64,000 bases of DNA from Pseudoalteromonas sp. FUC4. GTDB lineage: Bacteria > Pseudomonadota > Gammaproteobacteria > Enterobacterales > Alteromonadaceae. A model generated the notes under the pieces. The model had not been told where the DNA came from. It did not search any database and was given only the letters and a program-made list of their open reading frames with translations. This document shows positions 55,344-62,882 of this stretch, in pieces; the stretch's first letter is position 1, and each line of letters begins with the position of its first letter. Position numbers and translations under genes: made by a program. Location of the stretch: the NCBI RefSeq assembly GCF_008370255.1, contig NZ_SEUI01000005.1, positions 180,006-244,005 of the forward strand. Reading direction: 5' to 3'.

Positions 55344-55457
55344 TCTTACCTTTACAGTTACTTTAATTATTTTGATTAAAAGTGGACAATATTTGGCTAT
55401 TATATATAGAATAACGGTTAAAACTAGTAAAAAAGTATTTTTTATAGGGCGTTTTAA

Positions 55458-57080
55458 GTGCATAACTTTAACATAACGGGATTAGAGCCTGCTGCAAAAG
55501 AGTTAAAATCGGCTTCAAGTTATGCTGTTTTAGCCCCTTTAGACAATTTTGTAATTGAGTTGGCGTTACATTCAATTAACCAAAGCTTGGTTAATGATAT
55601 ATATATAGTTTCCCAAGAGGTTGAATCATTTTTTGATTCTTCTTTTTCTGCATCGTTAAATTTAGCTTACGAGCATAACAGAGTACACCCTTTTTCGTTG
55701 GCCTCAGAGACTCAACATTACTCAATCGAGAGAATCAATTCAGGTATTATAAAAGAAATTAGTGCTTATAAACGCCTAAACACAGCACTTATTTTTGTTC
55801 ACTTTAGTACAACACAGCTAAATAGTGCTGACGAAAAAAGCTTAGAACTGATGATGAAAGAGTATAAAAACTTCACTCAAAAGACGGGTGCTACATTATT
55901 GTTTTTAATATCTGGGCCTGATATTGCTAATTATCGCTTTTTAGTAAGACGGCTAAACAGTGTATTTGATGGGCTGGTATTTGTTGATAACGACTCTGCG
56001 GTTCGAGTGCTTGAATATGATTATTGGCGTCATAGCACGGGAGTTATTGCTGGTGGAGACTATCAATTATTGTTAAGTAATAATCAGTTTGTTGTTCAAA
56101 CTGGAATAGTAAGCGAAGGTAAAACACTTAAAAGCTCAGACTTTGCCGATGAAGATGATGTTTGGCTCGTGCAAAGTGCTGTGCCCGAAGGTACTAAGTT
56201 ACCGATGCACTATAAAAGTGTAAAAGATAATAATGATTTATTTAATAAAGGCCCAAAAGTAGAAGCAGCCACGCTAATTTTTGCAGTTACGCGTTACACC
56301 GACTTGGCGCTATTAGGTAAGCAGTGCTTTGAACTTAGAAAAAACTGTGGGCGCTGGTTAAAGCTTGTTATTCAAAATGTTGATGGTGTTATTCGCCATC
56401 AAGATGAGTGCTTATTTTTAACCTTGGGTGTAAATCTAATTTTGTATAGCTTTTCAGAGCCTTCGCGTTTGCTTTCACAAGTTCAATCTATTCAAGGTTT
56501 TAAGTTTTCAAGACCTTTACCTCCCTCAGTTGAGGATGTATTAAAATATACTGAAAATACCTTTTCGAAAGGGTATTTACCTTTTATTGAGTTTACTAAA
56601 CAAGTAGAAATTCATAGTGACTCAGCTGTTAATTTAGGTGTGAGTGGTGTGCTAGTGAAGCTTGAACTACTACCAAGAATTGATCCTATTCATCCTTTGC
56701 ATTTATTTCATATTAAGCGCGAAGGTGATGTATTTAGCATTGCAGATAATACAGTTTATTTATATTTGCATGCTTGTAGAGAAAATGACGTTGATAATGC
56801 AATCAAGCATTTGTTTAAATTAAAAACGAGTGATTTTTTTGTACAGCAAAATATAATTTCTGACCACTTTTACATTCAACAAGAATGTAAACAGTTAAGG
56901 CGATTTTATAAAGGTAAGAGTGTTGTAGATTTTTCGCAAAAACTTGCTGAGAATGATAGCTATAAATTTGCACCTGATATAGCAAACAGCGTTACTGAAA
57001 ATATTAACACCCCAGAATTTTCTAGTAAAAGCCGCCCAGATGCTAAGCCTTTTATAATGAAACTAAGAGATAACTTATGA
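55458..57080 (+). CDS. bcsE: BcsE, c-di-GMP-binding cellulose regulator
   Basis: A 540-residue BcsE homologue with the REC-like and GIL domains. The GIL c-di-GMP motif RxGD is present as R421-E-G-D424 (HIKREGDVFS), followed by the conserved YLYLHACRENDVDNAI. Upstream, the FSRPLPPSVEDVL boundary is typical. The family binds c-di-GMP and helps activate the synthase. It is divergent from bcsR, with 114 bp between starts, and overlaps bcsF (ATGA). Confidence 0.92.
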   Translation: MHNFNITGLEPAAKELKSASSYAVLAPLDNFVIELALHSINQSLVNDIYIVSQEVESFFDSSFSASLNLAYEHNRVHPFSLASETQHYSIERINSGIIKEISAYKRLNTALIFVHFSTTQLNSADEKSLELMMKEYKNFTQKTGATLLFLISGPDIANYRFLVRRLNSVFDGLVFVDNDSAVRVLEYDYWRHSTGVIAGGDYQLLLSNNQFVVQTGIVSEGKTLKSSDFADEDDVWLVQSAVPEGTKLPMHYKSVKDNNDLFNKGPKVEAATLIFAVTRYTDLALLGKQCFELRKNCGRWLKLVIQNVDGVIRHQDECLFLTLGVNLILYSFSEPSRLLSQVQSIQGFKFSRPLPPSVEDVLKYTENTFSKGYLPFIEFTKQVEIHSDSAVNLGVSGVLVKLELLPRIDPIHPLHLFHIKREGDVFSIADNTVYLYLHACRENDVDNAIKHLFKLKTSDFFVQQNIISDHFYIQQECKQLRRFYKGKSVVDFSQKLAENDSYKFAPDIANSVTENINTPEFSSKSRPDAKPFIMKLRDNL

Positions 57081-57253
57081 GTATGAATCAGCTTTTAATT
57101 ACCGTGTTTCTTGCAATGGTGCTTGGTGCGGTGCTTTGTATGCTAGGCAAATACATTTTATCTCAAATAACAAAATATTATTATAAGCTTACTTTTAAAC
57201 ATGAAGTACTAGAGCCTTATACACCAAATACAGTAAAAAAGGATAAGCAGTGA
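57077..57253 (+). CDS. bcsF: BcsF small membrane protein
   Basis: A 58-residue protein overlapping bcsE at its start (ATGA) and bcsG at its end (GTGA). It has one TM helix (LLITVFLAMVLGAVLCMLG) and a basic, Tyr-rich cytosolic tail (ILSQITKYYYKL). Size, position and topology match BcsF, which recruits BcsE to the membrane and links it to BcsG. The gene is too short for common ORF thresholds. Confidence 0.88.
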   Translation: MSMNQLLITVFLAMVLGAVLCMLGKYILSQITKYYYKLTFKHEVLEPYTPNTVKKDKQ

Positions 57254-58830
57254 AATTATCAGGTTTAGGGGTTTGGAACCTTTATTTTTTAGTTAAGTTT
57301 GCTCTGTTTTATTACGGTGCAATTGATTTTAATGTACTAACTAATGCTGCTTTTGCTGCATTGCTTGCGATTAAATTTAAACAGCCATTAATAGAGAAGG
57401 CAAAACATATAGTAGGTGCTGTGTTTGCTGTGGTGTTACTTTATCAAGACTCATGGTTGCCACCAATAAACAGGTTGACCAAACAAGCAGGTAACGTTCA
57501 AGATTTTAGTTTTGGTTACTTTATCGAGCTATTAACTCGTGTTATTAACATTGATATGTTGTTGGCTTTGTTCGTAATTAGTGTATGTTTTTGGTATACA
57601 TCGCAATGGATACGTTTTACAACCGTGACTATTGTTGGGCTGTTAGTTGTAGGGTGGCAAGGAGATGACTCTCAATCACAATTTGTTAATAGTGTGGCCA
57701 GCCCTGAACCGGTTACCCAAAATCAGAGTAATCCTCAAACACAAGTGATCACTCAGGCAGCGCAATCTCCCGATCAAAAGCTCGCTGATTTTTATCAACA
57801 ACAAAGCTTATTAATGAGCCACTTTCCAAACCAAGTAAATGGTGAGCTGTTTGATGTAATTATTTTGAACATATGCTCAATGGCTGTTGCTGATTTAAAT
57901 GCTATTGGTGTAAGTGTTACTGATATGTATAAAGACTTTGATGTGGTGTTTTCAGACTTTAACTCGGCTACGTCATACAGTGGACCCGCTGCGGTAAGAC
58001 TGCTGCGCGCTAGTTGTGGGCAAACGAGTCAAACAGCATTATTTAAAGAAGCACCTGAACAATGCCACTTGTTTAAAAACCTAGAGAAACTAGGTTATCA
58101 AAATAATGTTGTGATGAATCACGACGGACATTTTGATGAGTTTAAAGGTTTAATAAATAAGTACGGTGGCCTAGATAGCACGCCATTTAATATAGATTCA
58201 ATGCCAGTGGCGCTTCGAGGCTTTGATAATAGCCCTATTTACTCAGATGAAGCTGTGCTGGATGGTTGGTTAGAGCAAGCTGAAGATTGTAAGCCGTGTG
58301 CAATGTATTACAACACCACAAGTTTACATGATGGTAATCAGCTAGAGAATCAACCAAGGGTGAATAGTAAAGAGACATACCCAATCAGACATAAAAATTT
58401 GTTTGCTGATATAAACCAATTTGTAAAAAAATTAGAAAAACGTGGTCGCAACGTTATGTTAATGATAGTGCCTGAACATGGTGCTAATTTAAAAGGTGAC
58501 AAAGTACAGTTTGCAGGTTTACGTGAAATCCCTAGCCCAGCGATTGTGTCGGTACCTGTAGCAATTAAATTTATAGGCCCTGATGTACAAAACTACTCGC
58601 AAATTGTGGTGGATGATTCAACAAGTTACTTTGCGCTTTCAGAGCTGGTAAGTAAGGCGCTGCAGACTGATGTATTTGGTGGGAATAATAGTGTTGCTAA
58701 TTTACTTGAAAACCTACCTAAAGCACCTAAAATTGCTGAAAATGAAGGCACAATAATGATGTATGTTAACCAACGACCATTTATACAATTAGATGGTGGT
58801 GATTGGTCAGCTTACCCACAAGGTAAGTAG
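57250..58830 (+). CDS. bcsG: BcsG, cellulose phosphoethanolamine transferase
   Basis: A 526-residue inner-membrane enzyme: about five N-terminal helices, a Gln-rich linker (residues 150-185), and a periplasmic alkaline-phosphatase-like domain. The region NSATSYSGPA (residues 238-247), with the family's catalytic serine, is followed by LLRASCGQTSQTALF, and the metal site includes VPEHGAN. It transfers phosphoethanolamine to cellulose. The start is GTG at 57250, overlapping bcsF by 4 bp. The bcs locus thus predicts modified, E. coli-type cellulose. A terminator follows. Confidence 0.94.
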   Translation: MKLSGLGVWNLYFLVKFALFYYGAIDFNVLTNAAFAALLAIKFKQPLIEKAKHIVGAVFAVVLLYQDSWLPPINRLTKQAGNVQDFSFGYFIELLTRVINIDMLLALFVISVCFWYTSQWIRFTTVTIVGLLVVGWQGDDSQSQFVNSVASPEPVTQNQSNPQTQVITQAAQSPDQKLADFYQQQSLLMSHFPNQVNGELFDVIILNICSMAVADLNAIGVSVTDMYKDFDVVFSDFNSATSYSGPAAVRLLRASCGQTSQTALFKEAPEQCHLFKNLEKLGYQNNVVMNHDGHFDEFKGLINKYGGLDSTPFNIDSMPVALRGFDNSPIYSDEAVLDGWLEQAEDCKPCAMYYNTTSLHDGNQLENQPRVNSKETYPIRHKNLFADINQFVKKLEKRGRNVMLMIVPEHGANLKGDKVQFAGLREIPSPAIVSVPVAIKFIGPDVQNYSQIVVDDSTSYFALSELVSKALQTDVFGGNNSVANLLENLPKAPKIAENEGTIMMYVNQRPFIQLDGGDWSAYPQGK

Positions 58831-58854
58831 CCTTGTAATAAGATTTAACAAACA

Positions 58855-58888
58855 GCACTGGTATAGTGAAATATCAGTGCAGTTTTTC
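58855..58888 (+). terminator. Terminator of the bcsEFG operon
   Basis: GCACTGGTAT pairs with ATATCAGTGC (one mismatch) across a 6-base loop, followed by AGTTTTT. Confidence 0.85.
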
Positions 58889-59018
58889 TTCGCTTAATTG
58901 CATTTCAACTTATCGCTTTAGTAGTCTATTTCGTCCAAAAATGTTTACAATAAGCTACCTTCTCAAAGCGACTTAGCGTATTATTCGGCTAATATAGTTT
59001 TTCCTTCTTTGAGGATGT

Positions 59019-60575
59019 ATGCGTCTAGATATTCACTGTGCTGATCGAATTGGTATTGCTCAAGAAATTCTTAACATATTAGTTAACTACAGCGTTGATT
59101 TAAAAGGAATTGAAGTCGATTCTGTAAATTGTCGTATGTACGTTAGTTTTCCCGAAATAGAATTTGAACAATTTCAAAAAATTATGCCATCGATACGTTT
59201 AATCGACGGCGTACATGACGTACGTACCACTGCGTTTTTACCATCTGAGCGTGAACACAACGAATTAAATACTTTGCTACGTGCATTGCCTGATGGCGTT
59301 ATCTCTATTGATGCTAAAGGTTGGGTGCGTTTATGTAACGATGCAGCATGTAAGGACTTACAGTTAATTGAAAAAGAAGTTATTGGTGCAAATATTAATA
59401 ACTTACTTAAAGGGTTTAACTTTACGCGTTGGCTAGAAGGTAAAGAAGTGCTTGGGCAAACCACGCGCGTTGAAGTGGCGGGTGAAGATTTTATTGCAGA
59501 CATTTTACCAATTGCAGTCCCTCAAGGTAGTGAAGGTGATGTGCTTGCGGGTGCGGTTATTAACATTAAATCGCAAAGCCGCTTAGGGCAGCAGGTCAGT
59601 GCATTTAGACGCTACGGGCAAGAAAGCTTTGCTACTATTCATAACTTTAGTACGGCAATGCGCCGAGTTGTGCGCGAAGCACGCAAAATGGCGCAACTAG
59701 AAGCCCCTATTTTGATTACTGGCGAAACTGGCACAGGTAAAGAGTTATTAGCTCGAGCGTGTCATTACGCATCTAATCGCTCTGTTAAGCCTTTTATTGC
59801 GCTGTCGTGTGCTTCGCTTCCTGATGATGTTGCTGAGTCTGAATTATTTGGTTATGCCGGGTACGAAGAAAACGCAGCGCCAAAGCGTGGTGTTTTAGAG
59901 CAAGCTGATGGTGGAACTGTATTTTTAGATGAAGTTGGCGAAATGTCGACTCAACTACAAACTAAGTTACTGCGTTTTTTACAAGATGGTACGTTTAGAA
60001 AAGTAGGCGATGAGAACGAAGTTAAAGTAAATGTACGTATTGTTGCCGCTACTCAAAAAGACTTACCTGCAATGGTACAAGAAGGGGTTTTTAGAGAAGA
60101 CTTATACTACCGTATAAACGTACTTACTTTAGAAATAGCGCCACTAAGAGATAGAAAAGCAGATGTAGGGCCACTTGCAGAGCATTTTATTCAAAAATAT
60201 GCACAGCAAAATGGTCATACAATTCCTGTTTTATCACAAGAGTGTTTAAGCTTTTTACAAGAGTATCCGTGGCCTGGAAATGTTCGTCAGCTGGAAAATG
60301 CCATTTACCGTGCAGTGTCGTTACTAGATGATAGCGAGCTTCGCGTAGAGCATTTGCAGTTACCAACTTTTACTCATGATTTAGGGTATTTAGAGTCTGA
60401 TTTTGAAGGCTCACTAGATCAAGCTGTTAAACGTTTTGAGGCGACTTTACTTCGTAAACTCTACCCCGCTTACCCAAGCTCACGTCAGTTAGCTAAGCGA
60501 TTGGGCCTAAGTCACACCGCTGTAGCTAATAAGTTACGTGATTACGGGATTAATCGAAAAACAGTAAAAGTGTAA
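59019..60575 (+). CDS. tyrR: TyrR-family aromatic amino acid regulator
   Basis: A 518-residue regulator with an N-terminal ACT domain (MRLDIHCADRIGIAQEIL), a PAS domain (about 80-190), an AAA+ domain with Walker A ITGETGTGKELLARACHYAS, Walker B GGTVFLDEVGEM and R-finger region, and a C-terminal helix-turn-helix (SSRQLAKRLGLSHTAVANKL). The sigma-54 contact loop GAFTGA is replaced by GYAGYEENA, as in E. coli TyrR, so it should act with the housekeeping sigma factor. It may regulate hppD/fahA and aromatic transport; homologues named PhhR do this. It has GAGG before ATG and a terminator after. Confidence 0.92.
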   Translation: MRLDIHCADRIGIAQEILNILVNYSVDLKGIEVDSVNCRMYVSFPEIEFEQFQKIMPSIRLIDGVHDVRTTAFLPSEREHNELNTLLRALPDGVISIDAKGWVRLCNDAACKDLQLIEKEVIGANINNLLKGFNFTRWLEGKEVLGQTTRVEVAGEDFIADILPIAVPQGSEGDVLAGAVINIKSQSRLGQQVSAFRRYGQESFATIHNFSTAMRRVVREARKMAQLEAPILITGETGTGKELLARACHYASNRSVKPFIALSCASLPDDVAESELFGYAGYEENAAPKRGVLEQADGGTVFLDEVGEMSTQLQTKLLRFLQDGTFRKVGDENEVKVNVRIVAATQKDLPAMVQEGVFREDLYYRINVLTLEIAPLRDRKADVGPLAEHFIQKYAQQNGHTIPVLSQECLSFLQEYPWPGNVRQLENAIYRAVSLLDDSELRVEHLQLPTFTHDLGYLESDFEGSLDQAVKRFEATLLRKLYPAYPSSRQLAKRLGLSHTAVANKLRDYGINRKTVKV

Positions 60576-60589
60576 TTGGCCTAAATAAA

Positions 60590-60629
60590 TTAAAATATGG
60601 GGACTAATCTTTAGTGCCCATATTTTTTG
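60590..60629. terminator. Terminator after the tyrR gene
   Basis: AAAATATGGG and CCCATATTTT form a 10-bp stem with a loop of about 15 bases, followed by T residues. It overlaps the last codons of the converging gene. Confidence 0.75.
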
Positions 60630-61098
60630 TTACCCCATCAATTGCAATCGTCTCAATACCTTCTTCGTTAAAGTTCATTACGATACTGGCGTTATTACGA
60701 GTGAAAAAATAGCTACGGCCATTTAGCTCAATAACATAGTCACCTTTTACTGGATCGCTAAACTGCTGCTTTTTTAGAGTGACTGTATGTTCGCCAATTT
60801 GCCATTCAAACTCCTCAATAAACCCATTATTAAATTCTTGAACCCATACTTGGCTGTCATCTTTTGAAAGCGTGATGGCGACAGAATAAGAGCTAGGAAT
60901 TTGCTCCATATTGTAACTTTTAGATCCAATAGTGAATTTCTCAGCTTTTTGCTGCCATTCAAAACCAAATTTAAATTCTTTAACTACACCGGTAGGGTAG
61001 GTAATAGAGCCTTTACCTGGTAACGAAAAATCGGCAAAAGCATTGTAGCTAGGTACTAATAGGGCCAGTGCAGCGATAATTTTTAGTTTTGATTTCAT
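60604..61098 (-). CDS. Periplasmic hypothetical protein
   Basis: A 164-residue protein with a clear signal peptide (LKIIAALALLVPSYNAFA). The rest is beta-rich, with alternating strands (GSITYPTGVVKEFKFGFEW, EFEWQIGEHTVTLKKQQF, GDYVIELNGRSYFFTRN). No named family is recognised. It converges on tyrR, with an overlapping hairpin. It is divergent from the thioesterase gene. Confidence 0.72.
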   Translation of the reverse strand: MKSKLKIIAALALLVPSYNAFADFSLPGKGSITYPTGVVKEFKFGFEWQQKAEKFTIGSKSYNMEQIPSSYSVAITLSKDDSQVWVQEFNNGFIEEFEWQIGEHTVTLKKQQFSDPVKGDYVIELNGRSYFFTRNNASIVMNFNEEGIETIAIDGVTKNMGTKD

Positions 61099-61204
61099 GA
61101 GTTATCTTTTTTATTGTAATAATGATTTAAGATTAAAGTAGAATATTCGCCTTCGCAAGGGGCTATGCTACACTCGAATAAATTTAACTGGTAAGACCTT
61201 TTTT

Positions 61205-61738
61205 GTGAACTTATATATTCGACTTTTATTATTATTTTTCAAAATTAAACGCAATAAACAATATCAAAATCTACTTGATACAATAGATATAGATTACAAA
61301 GCTTTGCCGACTGATTGCGATATTAATCTACATTTAACGAACTCACGCTATCTTGCGATGATGGATTTATCTCGCACATGGATGACAGAGCGTGTTGGCT
61401 TACTAAAACAAATAATGAAGCGTCGTTGGTTTCCGATTGTTAACGCAACTGCCATTACTTATATCCGCGATATTAAACCTATGCAGCGATATACAATAAG
61501 TACTCGGTTAGTTGGCTGGGATCATAAATACTTTTATATTGAGCAAAAGTTTCACTCAGAGCGAGGCTTACATGCTATTGCTTTTGTACGCGGTGTATTT
61601 AAAAGTAAAAAAGGTATTATAAGTATTGAAGAAATGCTTGAAGTGGCTGGTTTTGATGGCCAAACACCTATATTGCCAAGTGAAGTGATGCACTGGAAAG
61701 AAATGTTAGAGCAGAAAAAGTTAAGTAATCTACCCTAA
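61205..61738 (+). CDS. Hotdog-fold acyl-CoA thioesterase-like protein
   Basis: A 177-residue thioesterase of the YbgC/4HBT-like group with an N-terminal hydrophobic segment (LYIRLLLLFFKI). The active-site helix includes TDCDINLHLTNSRYLAMMDLSRTWM, with the D-x-N-x-H-x-x-N-x-x-Y pattern. It likely hydrolyses acyl-thioesters at the membrane. The start is GTG. It ends at a bidirectional terminator shared with ompW. Confidence 0.85.
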   Translation: MNLYIRLLLLFFKIKRNKQYQNLLDTIDIDYKALPTDCDINLHLTNSRYLAMMDLSRTWMTERVGLLKQIMKRRWFPIVNATAITYIRDIKPMQRYTISTRLVGWDHKYFYIEQKFHSERGLHAIAFVRGVFKSKKGIISIEEMLEVAGFDGQTPILPSEVMHWKEMLEQKKLSNLP

Positions 61739-61751
61739 TCTCTACAAACGA

Positions 61752-61777
61752 AAAAAAAGGCCTTTCGGCCTTTTAAC
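61752..61777. terminator. Shared terminator of the thioesterase and ompW genes
   Basis: AAAAGGCC-tttc-GGCCTTTT with A and T runs on both sides; works in either direction. Confidence 0.92.
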
Positions 61778-61819
61778 ACACATTGTAATTGGGTAACTAT
61801 GTACTTCTTTATATATGCT

Positions 61820-62473
61820 TTAAAAGCTGTACCTAACACCGAACATAGCAACAACGGGGTCAAGCTCAACAGTTGATGTAAGTGCTTTTGCACCATTCGC
61901 ATAAACAGTGGCATCGGTATCAATATCCATAATAGATACCATAGCGTGCAAACCCCAGTTTTTATCAATTTTATAGTTAGCACCTACCTGAGCCATAAAG
62001 CCAAACGAATCATCTAATTTTACTTCTACATCGTCTGTTCCTAGCGTCGCTTTAAGTGCTTGAGAAGGTTGCTCATCAAAAAATGCAGTGTAATTTATAC
62101 CTACACCTATAAAAGGTCTTAGCGCATAACTTGTGTCTAAAAAGTGGTATTGCGCAACTAAAGAAGGAGGAAGCTGTTTTATATCTGCAATTTTGTTGCC
62201 TGCTAAGCCGCCTGCGCCATTTACATCGTGTGAAAACGGTGTTGCTGCTATCAGCTCTAACACCCATTGATCGTTAAATGCATAATCTACAGTGATACCC
62301 AGTTGAGTATCAGAATCACCTTTAAGGCCCAGCGTAGGTGCTTCATTAATCGCTGAGCTACTATTATCAGGGTTTACGTTAATAGCGCCAACATTTACGC
62401 TAAAGTTAGCGTGTGCAGCTGGAGAGAGTGCTAATAAAGAGGTTAATAATGCGATGCTAATTTGAGTTTTCAT
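61820..62473 (-). CDS. ompW: OmpW-family outer membrane protein
   Basis: A 217-residue eight-stranded barrel porin with a signal peptide (MKTQISIALLTSLLALSPAAHA). ATG at 62473 was chosen because GGAGAA lies 4 bp before it; the frame opens 4 codons earlier. Strand motifs include LGITVDYAFNDQWVLELIAATPF, LRPFIGVGINYTAF and the terminal VVAMFGVRYSF, whose final aromatic is the assembly signal. It forms a narrow hydrophobic channel. An FNR-like box lies 113 bp upstream, matching known oxygen control of ompW in enterobacteria. Confidence 0.92.
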   Translation of the reverse strand: MKTQISIALLTSLLALSPAAHANFSVNVGAINVNPDNSSSAINEAPTLGLKGDSDTQLGITVDYAFNDQWVLELIAATPFSHDVNGAGGLAGNKIADIKQLPPSLVAQYHFLDTSYALRPFIGVGINYTAFFDEQPSQALKATLGTDDVEVKLDDSFGFMAQVGANYKIDKNWGLHAMVSIMDIDTDATVYANGAKALTSTVELDPVVAMFGVRYSF

Positions 62474-62585
62474 GTTGTTCTCCAAGAACTACTGTTTGAT
62501 TGGCGCTATTATTACCAAGCAATAAAAATGAAAACCTGTTCTAGATCAAAGTTTAAAAAGCATTTGAAACTTATGAAATATTTTA

Positions 62586-62599
62586 TTGATTTAGATTAA
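62586..62599 (-). promoter_or_regulatory. FNR-like site upstream of ompW
   Basis: TTGATTTAGATTAA differs from the FNR consensus TTGATNNNNATCAA at only one of ten defined positions. It is 113 bp upstream of the ompW start. FNR or a relative may activate or repress ompW; no experimental support is available here. Confidence 0.45.
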
Positions 62600-62826
62600 T
62601 TTTAGTGTCGTTATGCTTTGTAAAGATTGACATATTTATTTAATTAACAGTCACATGAATATATTAAGGCAGGCACTGCTTTGTCATAATCTCGTGTTTA
62701 ACCAAGGGCCTTAATGAACAAGAGAATATGTTTTTAGCAGGATTCTAAAAATAATTTAAGAACGGATACTTAAAAAGAATTGGAGGGCTTAAATGCGATT
62801 GAGTCGGTATTTATAATGAAATATCA

Positions 62827-62859
62827 ACCGAGTACTTTATGAGGCATAAAATACTCGGT
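62827..62859. repeat. Long intergenic hairpin
   Basis: ACCGAGTACTTTATG pairs with CATAAAATACTCGGT across a 3-base AGG loop, 14 of 15 positions matching. It lies 24 bp from the stop of the acyltransferase gene, so could be its transcription end or an mRNA-stabilising stem, although no clear T tract follows. The rest of the 62486-62882 gap holds no supported gene. Confidence 0.6.
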
Positions 62860-62882
62860 GCACTGACTTTATTTATCAATAG

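Noticed and set aside
55344-55457. Sigma-70 promoters in the bcs divergent region
   Set aside because: Several AT-rich hexamers fit loosely (for example TGGACA with TATAGA), but none is clear enough to annotate.
55344-55463. N-terminal hydrophobic extension of the bcsR frame
   Set aside because: It would overlap bcsE and lacks a ribosome site; ATG 55343 is well placed and matches the family length.
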